A stretch of DNA of 8,692 nucleotides from Candidatus Pelagibacterales bacterium (GCA_016882165.1 VHBV01000053.1:1-8692); one strand, 5' to 3'. Counted from the first letter of the stretch, positions 1 through 6,937 are shown. The notes: generated from the letters alone by a model not told the origin. Numbers and translations: made by a program.

Positions 1-1099
1 CTGCCATTTTCAGCATTTTGTCTTTGTTTATTTTCATATCAGAAATCATTCCAGACATTGCAAGTAAACAAAGTTTTATATTCTCAACAGCATCAAAAAC
101 AGGCTCTTTATCTTCTTGCATATCTTTTGAGTAAGTAAGAGTTAACCCTTTTAAAACAGTCAAAAGTGTAAAAAGTGAGCCAAAAATTCGTCCAGATTTT
201 GCTCTGATTAGTTCTGCAGCATCAGGGTTTTTCTTTTGTGGCATAATTGAACTTCCAGAAGTGAAAGCATCAGATAATTTGATAAATTCAAAGCCCTTGC
301 TCATCCAAATTACAATCTCTTCAGCAAAGCGTGACAAGTGAACAGAAAGAAGTGAAATGCAGAATAAAAGTTCAACTGCAAAATCACGATCAGAAACTGA
401 ATCCATTGAATTTGAAGTTGGTTTTTTAAAGCCAAGTTTTTTCGCCACAAAGTCACGATCTATTGGAAATGATGTTCCGGCCATTGCACAAGATCCTAAT
501 GGGCATTCATTGATTCTTTCAAAAAGGTCATCAAGTCTCGAAATATCACGTTTGAACATTTCAAAGTAAGCTAACAAATGATGAGAAAATAAAACTGGTT
601 GTCCAACTTGTAAATGAGTGAAACCCGGTAAAATTGCATCTAAATTTTTTTCAGCTTTTGTCACTAAGTTTTCTTCTAATTTTAGTATAAGTGATTTTAT
701 TTCTTGAATTTCATCACGCACAAAAAGACGAAAATCAAGAGCAACTTGATCATTTCTTGATCTCGCAGTGTGAAGTCTTCCTGCTGAATCACCTATAATT
801 TCTTTTAAACGAGATTCAATATTCATGTGAATATCTTCCAGTTCAATTTTGAAATTGAATTTTCCTTCTTCAATTTCTTTTTGAATTTTTTCTAAACCTT
901 GGGTAATTTTTTTAGCTTCTTCTTTAGTTAAAATGCCAATTTTAGCAAGCATTTCGCAATGAGCTTTAGAGCCTTGAATGTCTTGTTTGTAAAGTTTTTT
1001 GTCAAAAGAAATTGATTGATTAATTTCTTGCATGATTTCAGAAGGTTTGGCATCAAATCGACCGCCCCACATTTTATTAGAAGATTGTTTTTGTGTCAT
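1..1099 (-). CDS. argH: Argininosuccinate lyase, C-terminus cut by the window edge
   Basis: ArgH cleaves argininosuccinate to arginine and fumarate, the last step of arginine synthesis, in the cytoplasm. Translating the minus strand from the ATG at 1099 gives 366 codons without a stop, and the frame leaves the window at position 1; the family is usually about 460 residues, so roughly the last fifth is missing. Seen: N-terminal WGGRF (11-15), TARSRNDQ (111-118), the THLQ segment with the conserved histidine (161-164), AGTSFPIDR, and the superfamily signature GSSIMPQKKNP (282-292) that carries the catalytic serine loop. These residues match an intact enzyme of the fumarase/aspartase superfamily. 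The start sits just before the usual MWGGRF block; Met10 is a less likely alternative. No Shine-Dalgarno is visible. The gene diverges from ftsW. The call is very secure; only activity and the missing end are unknown. Confidence 0.97.
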   Translation of the reverse strand, partial: MTQKQSSNKMWGGRFDAKPSEIMQEINQSISFDKKLYKQDIQGSKAHCEMLAKIGILTKEEAKKITQGLEKIQKEIEEGKFNFKIELEDIHMNIESRLKEIIGDSAGRLHTARSRNDQVALDFRLFVRDEIQEIKSLILKLEENLVTKAEKNLDAILPGFTHLQVGQPVLFSHHLLAYFEMFKRDISRLDDLFERINECPLGSCAMAGTSFPIDRDFVAKKLGFKKPTSNSMDSVSDRDFAVELLFCISLLSVHLSRFAEEIVIWMSKGFEFIKLSDAFTSGSSIMPQKKNPDAAELIRAKSGRIFGSLFTLLTVLKGLTLTYSKDMQEDKEPVFDAVENIKLCLLAMSGMISDMKINKDKMLKMA

Positions 1100-1156
1100 T
1101 TTTTTGTTTAATTTGGCTTTTTTTGACTTGAAATAACCTAAATTTAAGCCTAGAAA

Positions 1157-1186
1157 ATTAGAAAAAAAGCTTTTTAATCTTTTCAA
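1157..1186 (-). promoter_or_regulatory. Candidate sigma70-type promoter for argH
   Basis: On the minus strand TTGAAA (1186-1181) and TCTAAT (1162-1157) are separated by 18 bases; each differs from the consensus hexamer at one position. The -10 lies about 57 bases before the argH ATG. In DNA this AT-rich, chance matches are common, so this is only a candidate. It gains some weight from the similar TTGACT-N18-TCTAAT at 5391-5420. Confidence 0.35.
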
Positions 1187-1270
1187 ATTAAGGCATTACA
1201 AGCAAAGCATAATTTTATAGTTTCACTTTATAGATTGCGATGTGCTTTTTTTCGTAAGTTCAGCAAATTT

Positions 1271-1276
1271 TATAAT
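1271..1276 (+). promoter_or_regulatory. Candidate -10 element for ftsW
   Basis: An exact TATAAT stands 37 bases before the ftsW ATG. No convincing -35 hexamer lies 16-18 bases upstream (the bases there are T-rich). This is a candidate only. Confidence 0.3.
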
Positions 1277-1313
1277 TAACTAAATTCATTTAATCATTTA
1301 AATAAAACTAAAA

Positions 1314-2477
1314 ATGGATAGTTGGGAAATTAAAAGTAGTCAAACATTTGATCGTGATAATTTGGATCTTTTTAAAAGATGGTGGATTGATATTGATAGA
1401 ATCAGTTTTTTAATTATTATGGGAATAATGATTTTTGGACTTATGATGACGGCAAGTTCAAGTCCTGCTATTGCTGATAGAATTGATGTTGATAAATTTT
1501 TCTTTCTAAAAAAACAGTTTGTTTTTTTCGTGGTTTCAATTTCTTTACTAATTGCCATATCATTTCTAAGCAAAGAAAAGATTCAGTTATTTTGTTTATT
1601 TGGAATTTTAGCGGCAATTGGCTTGCTTATTTTAGTGCTGATTTTTGGATCAGAAGCTAAAGGTGCTAAAAGATGGATTTCTTTGGCGGGCTTTACTCTA
1701 CAGCCTTCAGAATTTGCTAAAGCATTTTTTGTTGTGTCGAATGCCTATATTTTACAAAAACTCAATAAAGAAAAATGGTATATTAAATATTCTTCTTCAG
1801 CTTGTTTGCTTTTTGCAATAAGTGTTCTTCTGCTTTTGCAACCAGATTTTGGAATGACTCTGACTTTTGTTATTTTGTGGTTAGCTCAAATTTTTCTTTA
1901 TGGCTTACCAATTATTTTAATTGCTGGTCTTGCTTTTTTAGGTATTGTTGGTGGAATTGGGGCTTATCTTGTATTTCCCCATGTAGAAAATCGTATTAAC
2001 CGATTTTTAGACGCTGATGGAAAGAATTATCAAGTTGAAAGATCACTTGATGCTTTTGTTAATGGTTCTTTCTTCGGAGTAGGTCCTGGAAATGGTGTCG
2101 TAAAGAAATTTATCCCTGATGCTCATACAGATTTTATATTTGCAGTTATTGGTGAAGAATACGGAATAGTTGCCTGCTGTTTTGTAATTATGACTTTGTT
2201 TTATCTTCTAACTCGTCTGGTTAAGCGTGCTTTAAATGAAGAAAATAGATTTGTCTATTTGGCTTTGTGTGGTTTAATTATGCAATTTACTATGCAGTCG
2301 ATAATTAATATTAGCGTTAGTTTAAAGTTAATGCCGACCAAAGGAATGACTTTGCCTTTTATCAGTTATGGGGGTTCTTCTATGATTGCAACTTCTATTT
2401 GTTTTGGTTTGATTCTTGCTTTTACTAAAAGAAAGTATCACGAAAATGTTGATTACGGTAATTTGAAGATGATGTGA
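1314..2477 (+). CDS. ftsW: FtsW, septal peptidoglycan glycosyltransferase (SEDS family)
   Basis: FtsW polymerises lipid II into septal peptidoglycan in the inner membrane, working with a class B penicillin-binding protein such as FtsI. The 387-residue protein has about ten hydrophobic segments. Visible motifs are SSSPAIA (48-54), GAKRWI and QPSEFAK (117-136), QPDFG (176-180), the loop GVGPGNGVVKKFIPDAHTDF (255-274) whose aspartate 273 matches the conserved loop aspartate of SEDS polymerases, and PTKGMTLPFISYGGSS (341-356). The last motif and the cytoplasmic FKRWWIDIDR start (20-29) favour FtsW over RodA. The first ATG gives the expected N-terminus. The gene is not beside murG, murC or ftsQ: argH diverges upstream and the ankyrin gene converges 22 bases downstream, so it lies outside the usual division cluster. 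No Shine-Dalgarno is visible; TATAAT at 1271 may be its -10. Confidence 0.95.
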   Translation: MDSWEIKSSQTFDRDNLDLFKRWWIDIDRISFLIIMGIMIFGLMMTASSSPAIADRIDVDKFFFLKKQFVFFVVSISLLIAISFLSKEKIQLFCLFGILAAIGLLILVLIFGSEAKGAKRWISLAGFTLQPSEFAKAFFVVSNAYILQKLNKEKWYIKYSSSACLLFAISVLLLLQPDFGMTLTFVILWLAQIFLYGLPIILIAGLAFLGIVGGIGAYLVFPHVENRINRFLDADGKNYQVERSLDAFVNGSFFGVGPGNGVVKKFIPDAHTDFIFAVIGEEYGIVACCFVIMTLFYLLTRLVKRALNEENRFVYLALCGLIMQFTMQSIINISVSLKLMPTKGMTLPFISYGGSSMIATSICFGLILAFTKRKYHENVDYGNLKMM

Positions 2478-2499
2478 AAAAGCCTGAGTTTTTAAAGAA

Positions 2500-3114
2500 T
2501 TAGCTTATGATACATTGTTTAGATTTACTGGAATCAGTGATTTGTTCTGCTTGAGAATTTGTTGTTGTTTGAGGAGTTTCTGTTATATGCGAAAGTCTAA
2601 CTTCTTCTAATAAAGTTTCTAAATTACAAGCTCCAATTCTAAAAATTGGACTATCTCTGAAACTTAAAGAAGTATCAGCGCCATGTTTTAACAAGACTCT
2701 TGCTGTTTCAATACGAAAATGATTCGTAGATCTAATCTGATTATGTGCAACATATTGTAAAGCAGTGTTACCTTCATTATCTTGTACATTAATGTTATCG
2801 GAATTTTTTGTAAGCAATTCTTCTACCACGCCAAAGTGTAACCCAATGGCAGCATGCATTAAAGCTGTTTTGCCTTCTTTGTCAGTTAAAGAAACATCGG
2901 CATTGTTTTCTATCAAAATCTTTAAAGATTTTCTACAACCTATCATTGCAGCGTGCATTAAGGCAGTTTGACATTCAGAGTCTTTTGAGTCAACGTTTGC
3001 TCCATTTTGTAATAACATATTAAGAATTTCATAACGATTTTCTTTTACTGCTAGGATTAAAGGTGTTGTACCATGACTTATACTTTGCGATTCTAAGTCA
3101 AAATTTTCCTCCAA
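2500..3114 (-). CDS. Ankyrin-repeat protein with C-terminal CaaX-like motif (5' end frameshifted)
   Basis: Ankyrin repeats bind partner proteins; in host-associated bacteria such proteins are often secreted effectors. The open frame gives 204 residues if started at the TTG at 3114. Four repeats follow: 15-47 (TTPLILAV, LLQNGANV), 48-80 (TALMHAA, LIENNADV), 81-114 (TALMHAA), and 115-151 (TALQYVA, LLKHGAD, with a loop insertion). A polar tail (about 172-204) ends in SKSKQCIIS. The last four residues, CIIS, fit the eukaryotic prenylation motif CaaX, and two lysines lie just before it. There is no signal peptide or membrane segment, so any export would need a dedicated system such as type IV secretion; that is inference. 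The TTG start is doubtful: the natural N-terminus lies in another frame from the ATG at 3184, one base out of phase. The gene follows the lipoprotein gene on the same strand. Fold is certain, function unknown. Confidence 0.85.
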   Translation of the reverse strand: MEENFDLESQSISHGTTPLILAVKENRYEILNMLLQNGANVDSKDSECQTALMHAAMIGCRKSLKILIENNADVSLTDKEGKTALMHAAIGLHFGVVEELLTKNSDNINVQDNEGNTALQYVAHNQIRSTNHFRIETARVLLKHGADTSLSFRDSPIFRIGACNLETLLEEVRLSHITETPQTTTNSQAEQITDSSKSKQCIIS

Positions 3115-3121
3115 AGTTTCT

Positions 3122-3184
3122 TTAACTATATTTAGTATTGCCCGATTTTACAGCATCAAAAAATTTTTTGTTTTCTCTATCCAT
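3122..3184 (-). pseudogene. Detached N-terminal coding segment of the ankyrin gene (frameshift)
   Basis: The ATG at 3184, 17 bases after the lipoprotein stop, opens a 20-codon frame (MDRENKKFFDAVKSGNTKYS) that stops at TAA 3124-3122. Skipping one base (A at 3130 on the plus strand) joins it to the downstream frame: ...AVKSGNTK then IVKETLEENFDLE..., which reads as a normal ankyrin helix pair capping the repeats. So the true gene is probably 3184-2500, interrupted by a one-base insertion. It could be a real inactivating mutation, a sequencing or assembly error, or less likely a +1 recoding site. Confidence 0.7.
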
Positions 3185-3201
3185 GATTTTTTTATGTTAT
3201 G

Positions 3202-3726
3202 TTATAACTCAGAAGAAATAAAAAACCTTACCAGTTCTTGTCCATCTTTGTTTAAAAAGCTGATGGTTACAGTTTTATTCTCTCTTTTGAAAACTAAATT
3301 TTCGTTACTTTTATTCAGTAAAAACCATCCCATTTGAGGTAAAGTTTTGATATAGAAGTTTTTAACCTCACCACCAGAAAACTTGCTGTTATAAGATGAA
3401 GAAGAAATTGTACCAGATCCAGAATCAAAACCTAAGTTTAAATCGTCATTTTCACTTTGAACTAGTCCTTGAAAAAGAGGAACATCTTCGCTTCCAGTTA
3501 CAAATTCTGTTTTTGTTTGTTGTTCTTGATTATCTGAAATTACATTTTGGTTATCATCCAAATTTGCATCTTGAATTTTAGTAAATTCTTCTTGTTTTTG
3601 TTCTTGAGATTTTATTCGAAGTAAGTTCGCAATATAAGACTCTTTTGTCATTCTGTTTTCTGGGCTGTTTTCAACACAGGAAGTCAGTGGAAATATAAAA
3701 ACTAGAAAGACAAAAATTTTTTTCAT
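3202..3726 (-). CDS. Putative lipoprotein of unknown function
   Basis: The ATG at 3726 gives 174 residues with a lipoprotein signal: MKK, a hydrophobic stretch, then the lipobox LTSC with the acylated cysteine at 17. An in-frame ATG at 3780 would add 18 residues, overlap mutM and bury the signal, so I reject it. After a polar, glutamine- and asparagine-rich linker (about 18-80) comes a compact C-terminal region (81-174) with DVPLFQGL, FYIKTLPQMGW and LVFKREN followed by a beta-rich end. That layout (a V-P-L-x-x-G-L opening and FY...LPQxGW) resembles uncharacterised secreted proteins I associate with alphaproteobacteria, but I cannot name the family. It probably sits on the periplasmic face of a membrane. 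It begins 13 bases after mutM and is probably co-transcribed with it. No Shine-Dalgarno is visible. Confidence 0.8.
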   Translation of the reverse strand: MKKIFVFLVFIFPLTSCVENSPENRMTKESYIANLLRIKSQEQKQEEFTKIQDANLDDNQNVISDNQEQQTKTEFVTGSEDVPLFQGLVQSENDDLNLGFDSGSGTISSSSYNSKFSGGEVKNFYIKTLPQMGWFLLNKSNENLVFKRENKTVTISFLNKDGQELVRFFISSEL

Positions 3727-3739
3727 AAGAATCTTATTA

Positions 3740-4552
3740 TTATTTTTGACACTTTTCGCAATAAAAGCTTGAGCGTCCATTTTGTCGTATCTTTCTGATT
3801 AAATTTTTACAAAGCAAACATTTTTCGCTTTCTTGACCGTAAACTTTAAAACTGTTTTGAAAATTACCTAAATTTCCTTCTGAGTTCACATAGTCGTTAA
3901 TTGAAGATCCGCCAAGCTCTATGGCTTTTGCAATTGTTTTTTTGATTGAAGAAACTAAATTCTTTATTTCAGTTTTAGTTAGGGAATTGGCTTGGCGCAT
4001 TGGCGAAATTTTTGAATCAAATAAAGATTCATTTATGTAAATATTACCAACACCAACCACAATTTCATTATCCATCATTGTGGTTTTGATGTTCATTTTT
4101 TTGTTTTTTAAAACTTGTGTTAAATATGCAGCATTAAATTCTTCTGAAAGTGGTTCAAATCCAAGTTTTGATAACATTTTATGTTTCGAAATATTTTTAT
4201 TTAAAACCAAATCAACAAAACCAAAACGTCTTGGATCATTAAAAATTAGCCACAAATTATCATTCAATTCACAGGCAAAATGATCGTGTTTTAATTGCTG
4301 AAATTTCTTATTTACAGTAATTCTTCCACTCATCCCAAGGTGAATTATTAAACTGTAATCATTACTAAAATTAACAATTAAGTAACGCGCTCTTCTACTA
4401 ATTTCAGTTATTGTGGAATTTGCTATTTTATCTAAATTTTCTGTTGATTCTATCCGCATTTTTTTATCTGATCTGAAAATATGGCTAACTTTTTTGTTTA
4501 CTAAGTTTTGTAAACCAAGACGAATTGTTTCAACTTCAGGAAGTTCAGGCAT
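3740..4552 (-). CDS. mutM: Formamidopyrimidine-DNA glycosylase (MutM/Fpg)
   Basis: MutM removes 8-oxoguanine and formamidopyrimidines from DNA and then nicks the abasic site. The 270-residue length is typical. Seen: N-terminal MPELPEVET with catalytic Pro2 and Glu3; HLGMSG (71-76), whose methionine 74 inserts at the lesion; NDPRRFG (105-111) with the arginine and phenylalanine that fill the helix gap; MDNEIVVGVGNIYINES (160-176), the helix-two-turn-helix; and a C-terminal zinc finger with cysteines 245, 248, 265 and 268 and NGRSSFYC. The odd point is the RRAR-Y segment (53-57): the position that is usually lysine (Lys57 in E. coli, RRAKY) is arginine 56 here. Other key residues are intact, so it should still be a glycosylase. 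It heads a minus-strand run with the lipoprotein and ankyrin genes and diverges from queH 64 bases away. Confidence 0.96.
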   Translation of the reverse strand: MPELPEVETIRLGLQNLVNKKVSHIFRSDKKMRIESTENLDKIANSTITEISRRARYLIVNFSNDYSLIIHLGMSGRITVNKKFQQLKHDHFACELNDNLWLIFNDPRRFGFVDLVLNKNISKHKMLSKLGFEPLSEEFNAAYLTQVLKNKKMNIKTTMMDNEIVVGVGNIYINESLFDSKISPMRQANSLTKTEIKNLVSSIKKTIAKAIELGGSSINDYVNSEGNLGNFQNSFKVYGQESEKCLLCKNLIRKIRQNGRSSFYCEKCQK

Positions 4553-4558
4553 TTTTTA

Positions 4559-4589
4559 TTGGAATAAATTATCTAACAGTGTCTAAAAT
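4559..4589 (+). promoter_or_regulatory. Candidate promoter for queH
   Basis: TTGGAA (4559-4564) is followed by TCTAAA (4582-4587, spacing 17) or TAAAAT (4584-4589, spacing 19), about 27 bases before the queH ATG. The 64-base space between the divergent genes mutM and queH must hold both promoters. The matches are weak (4 of 6 for the -35) and easily chance in AT-rich DNA. Confidence 0.22.
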
Positions 4590-4616
4590 TGGCACCAAAA
4601 ATTTAAATTTAATTTT

Positions 4617-5306
4617 ATGTCAAATCAACAAGAAGAATACAATTATAAATTGCAGTTGCCAGATGATGCAAAAGATAATCGTGTTTTAATGCATAGTTGT
4701 TGCGCTCCTTGTGCTGGAGATTTAATGGAGCGCATGAAAGTTTCTGGAATTGATGTTACGATCTTTTTTTACAATCCCAACATTCATCCAAAAAAAGAAT
4801 ATGAAATAAGAAAAGAAGAGAATATTCGTTTTGCTGAAAAGCTAGGAATTCCATTCGTTGATGCTGATTATGATGTTCAGAATTGGTTTAAACGTGCCAA
4901 AGGAATGGAGTGGGAGCCAGAAAGAGGAATTCGTTGTACCAAATGTTTTGATATGCGTTTTGAAAGAACTGCTCTTTACGCCTATGAAAATGGTTTTTCA
5001 ACTATCACTTCTTCTTTGGGAATTTCACGTTGGAAAAATATGGATCAAATTAATGATTGTGGAATTAGAGCTGCTAAAAATTATGATGGTGTAAGTTATT
5101 GGACTTATAATTGGCGAAAAGCTGGTGGTGCTGCAAGAATGTACGAAATTGCCAAAAGAGAAGAATTCTATAAACAAGAATATTGTGGTTGTATATTTTC
5201 ACTTCGTGATTCAAATAATTGGAGAGTGAAGAATGGTAGGGAAGAGATAAAAATTGGTGAAGAATTTTATAAAGAAGTTGATATTGATCCTAATTTGACC
5301 AAGTAA
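4617..5306 (+). CDS. queH: Epoxyqueuosine reductase QueH
   Basis: QueH (formerly DUF208) reduces epoxyqueuosine to queuosine at the wobble position of GUN-anticodon tRNAs (Asp, Asn, His, Tyr). It is unrelated to the cobalamin enzyme QueG. The 229-residue protein shows the family's cysteine pattern: LMHSCCAPC (C28, C29, C32) near the N-terminus, FFYNPNIHPKKEYEIR (50-65), RCTKCFDMR (C107, C110), TSSLGISRWKN (131-141) and YCGCIFSLRD (C190, C192). In the family such cysteines bind an iron-sulfur cluster and further metal. SYWTYNWRKAGG (160-171) is also typical. All expected motifs are present, so it is probably functional. The first ATG puts the HSCC motif at the usual distance; there is no Shine-Dalgarno. 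No other queuosine gene lies in the window. It diverges from mutM, and the next gene starts 134 bases downstream. Confidence 0.95.
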   Translation: MSNQQEEYNYKLQLPDDAKDNRVLMHSCCAPCAGDLMERMKVSGIDVTIFFYNPNIHPKKEYEIRKEENIRFAEKLGIPFVDADYDVQNWFKRAKGMEWEPERGIRCTKCFDMRFERTALYAYENGFSTITSSLGISRWKNMDQINDCGIRAAKNYDGVSYWTYNWRKAGGAARMYEIAKREEFYKQEYCGCIFSLRDSNNWRVKNGREEIKIGEEFYKEVDIDPNLTK

Positions 5307-5335
5307 GTTTTGTATTGATTTGACTTATTTCTTTT

Positions 5336-5428
5336 TTCTAATAACAAAAAATTAAACATCAATTTACATTTAAGGATAAATTTGCAGTTTTTGACTAGTA
5401 GTTTGTGATTTAATTCTAATAACAAAAA
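5336..5428 (+). repeat. 15-base direct repeat, two copies 78 bases apart
   Basis: TTCTAATAACAAAAA occurs at 5336-5350 and again at 5414-5428, both in the gap between queH and the membrane-protein gene. Each copy contains TCTAAT, and each has a TTGAC(T)- or TTGATT-like hexamer upstream (5391-5396 for the second; 5315-5320 for the first). They may be tandem promoters or sites for one regulator. Confidence 0.6.
5391..5420 (+). promoter_or_regulatory. Candidate promoter for the membrane protein and asparaginase genes
   Basis: TTGACT (5391-5396) and TCTAAT (5415-5420) are 18 bases apart; each misses the consensus at one position. The -10 ends 20 bases before the ATG at 5441, implying a leader of about 14 bases, in line with the absence of a Shine-Dalgarno. 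It is the best promoter candidate in the window. Confidence 0.45.
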
Positions 5429-5440
5429 CTTGTTGAATTT

Positions 5441-5857
5441 ATGAAAGACAAAAAATCCCTTTTATCTTTAGTTGCAGTATTTTTGTTTATTTATGCTTTT
5501 GATTTCTTTTGGCATGGCTCTTTGTTGAAGCCTCTTTACGATCAAACTCCACAATTATGGCGTAATGACGGTGAAATTGTAAGATATATTTCATTTTGTT
5601 TAGTTATACATTTAGTTTACGCTATGATTTTTGTTAAACTATTTCGTGATTTTATTCTTACCAAAAATCCAATTTCTTTGAAATATGTTTTGTCTGCTGG
5701 TTTGTTGGTTGGAGAATTAGTTGGAATACTTGAACTGGCAGTGGTTATTTATTTACCTATTTCAGAATTTTTAGCAATTGGTTGGTTCTTTAATAGAGTA
5801 TTCCAGGCTTTAGGTGTTGCTTTAATTATGTATTACTTAAATGTTAAAAAAGCTTAG
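5441..5857 (+). CDS. Small four-helix integral membrane protein, function unknown
   Basis: The protein has 138 residues and four predicted membrane segments (about 7-24, 47-68, 82-106, 113-133), with a lysine-rich start (MKDKK) and end (NVKKA). The first helix runs into DFFWHGSLLKPLYDQTPQLWR (21-41), where D, HG-LL, Y, P and WR look like the conserved core of a family of small uncharacterised membrane proteins; I cannot assign a named family. Helix 3 contains an in-membrane glutamate pair (GELVGILELA, 91-100), notable for a protein without obvious enzymatic motifs. The asparaginase gene starts 33 bases after its stop and lacks an obvious promoter of its own, so the two are probably co-transcribed. 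That could hint at a shared envelope role, but the link is only positional. Confidence 0.75.
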   Translation: MKDKKSLLSLVAVFLFIYAFDFFWHGSLLKPLYDQTPQLWRNDGEIVRYISFCLVIHLVYAMIFVKLFRDFILTKNPISLKYVLSAGLLVGELVGILELAVVIYLPISEFLAIGWFFNRVFQALGVALIMYYLNVKKA

Positions 5858-5890
5858 TTTGAAAAAATATTCAATAAAACCTGTTATTCT

Positions 5891-6937
5891 ATGAAAGTAA
5901 TTAAAACTTTAAGTCTTTTAGTATTTCTTTTGTTTTCATATAATTCATATGCAAAAAATATAGTTATTGTTACAACTGGAGGTACTATTTCTGGTGCTGG
6001 GGAATCTTCAAATGAAGTCAAATATGTTCCTGGAAAAATTACCGTAGAATCACTTCTAAAATCTGTTCCAAATCTTGAAAAGTTTGCAAATATAAAAGCT
6101 GAGCAACTAATGCAAATTAGCAGCCAAGATATAACTTCTCAAGATTGGATAAAAATTGCTAACAAGTTAAATGATTTGCTTTCAAGATCTGATGTTGATG
6201 GAGTTGTTTTGACCCATGGAACAGATACTTTAGAAGAAACAGCCTATTTTTTGAACTTAGTTTTAAAAAGCAAAAAACCAGTTATTATAGTTGGATCTAT
6301 GCGTCCATCAACTTCAATTAGCGCTGATGGTTCGATGAATATATATAACGCAGTCGCTTTGGCTTCAAGTAAAGATGCTTATAATAAAGGAGTTTTGGTA
6401 CTTTTGAATGATGAAATATATGCCGCAAGAGATGTATCAAAACTTCATACTACAAACGTAAATTCTTTTAAATCTCCAAATTCTGGACCAATTGGACAAG
6501 TTTATTATGGTGATGTAAAAATTTACTATGAAAATTTAAGATTACATACTGCTAGCAGTAATTTTAGTGTAAAAAATATCGTCGATTTACCAAAAGTTGA
6601 TATTATATATGCTCATGCTGGATTTGATTCTGGAATAGTTGACTATCTTGTAAAATCTGGATCAAAAGCAATTGTTGTTGCAGGTGTTGGAGATGGTAAT
6701 ATTAACAAAGAAACCATGAATAAACTTATTGATGCTAGAAAAAAAGGTGTTTTTATTGTAAGAAGTTCGCGAGTTGGGGCAGGAGCTGTAGTTAGAAATA
6801 CAGAAGTTGAAGATGATAAGTTTGATTTTATTACTTCAGATAATTTAAGTCCGCAAAAAGCAAGAATACTAACAATTCTTGCTCTTACAAAAACAGAAAA
6901 TAGCAAAAAAATCTCCGAAATGTTTGGAAAATATTAA
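5891..6937 (+). CDS. ansB: Periplasmic (type II) L-asparaginase
   Basis: The enzyme hydrolyses L-asparagine to aspartate and ammonia; some members also use glutamine. The 348-residue protein starts with a clear signal peptide (MKVIKTLSLLVFLLFSYNSYA, cleavage likely after Ala21), which places it in the periplasm. Both active-site motifs are present: TTGGTIS (28-34) with nucleophile threonine 32, and THGTDTLEETAYF (108-120) with threonine 111 and aspartate 112. MRPSTSISADG (137-147) and ARDVSKLHTT (179-188) with the expected lysine 184 follow, then the C-terminal subdomain with GVGDGN (265-270). There are no cysteines, so the disulfide of E. coli AnsB is absent. The precursor length is normal. 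It follows the membrane-protein gene by 33 bases and probably shares its promoter. The symbol follows the E. coli periplasmic enzyme; glutaminase-asparaginase cannot be ruled out. Confidence 0.93.
   Translation: MKVIKTLSLLVFLLFSYNSYAKNIVIVTTGGTISGAGESSNEVKYVPGKITVESLLKSVPNLEKFANIKAEQLMQISSQDITSQDWIKIANKLNDLLSRSDVDGVVLTHGTDTLEETAYFLNLVLKSKKPVIIVGSMRPSTSISADGSMNIYNAVALASSKDAYNKGVLVLLNDEIYAARDVSKLHTTNVNSFKSPNSGPIGQVYYGDVKIYYENLRLHTASSNFSVKNIVDLPKVDIIYAHAGFDSGIVDYLVKSGSKAIVVAGVGDGNINKETMNKLIDARKKGVFIVRSSRVGAGAVVRNTEVEDDKFDFITSDNLSPQKARILTILALTKTENSKKISEMFGKY

Noticed and set aside
357..569. 70-codon plus-strand reading frame
   Set aside because: It lies entirely antisense to the well conserved argH coding region and has no family features.
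2478..2499. Possible terminator between the convergent ftsW and ankyrin genes (AAAAAGCCTGAGTTTTT)
   Set aside because: The A-run and T-run can pair but the GC part does not form a stem; too weak to call.
3727..3780. Longer start for the lipoprotein gene at the ATG at 3780
   Set aside because: It overlaps the end of mutM and puts 18 polar residues in front of a textbook lipoprotein signal; the ATG at 3726 gives MKK plus hydrophobic core plus LTSC.
6643..6906. 87-codon minus-strand reading frame
   Set aside because: It is antisense to the conserved C-terminal half of the asparaginase gene; its composition follows from the opposite strand.
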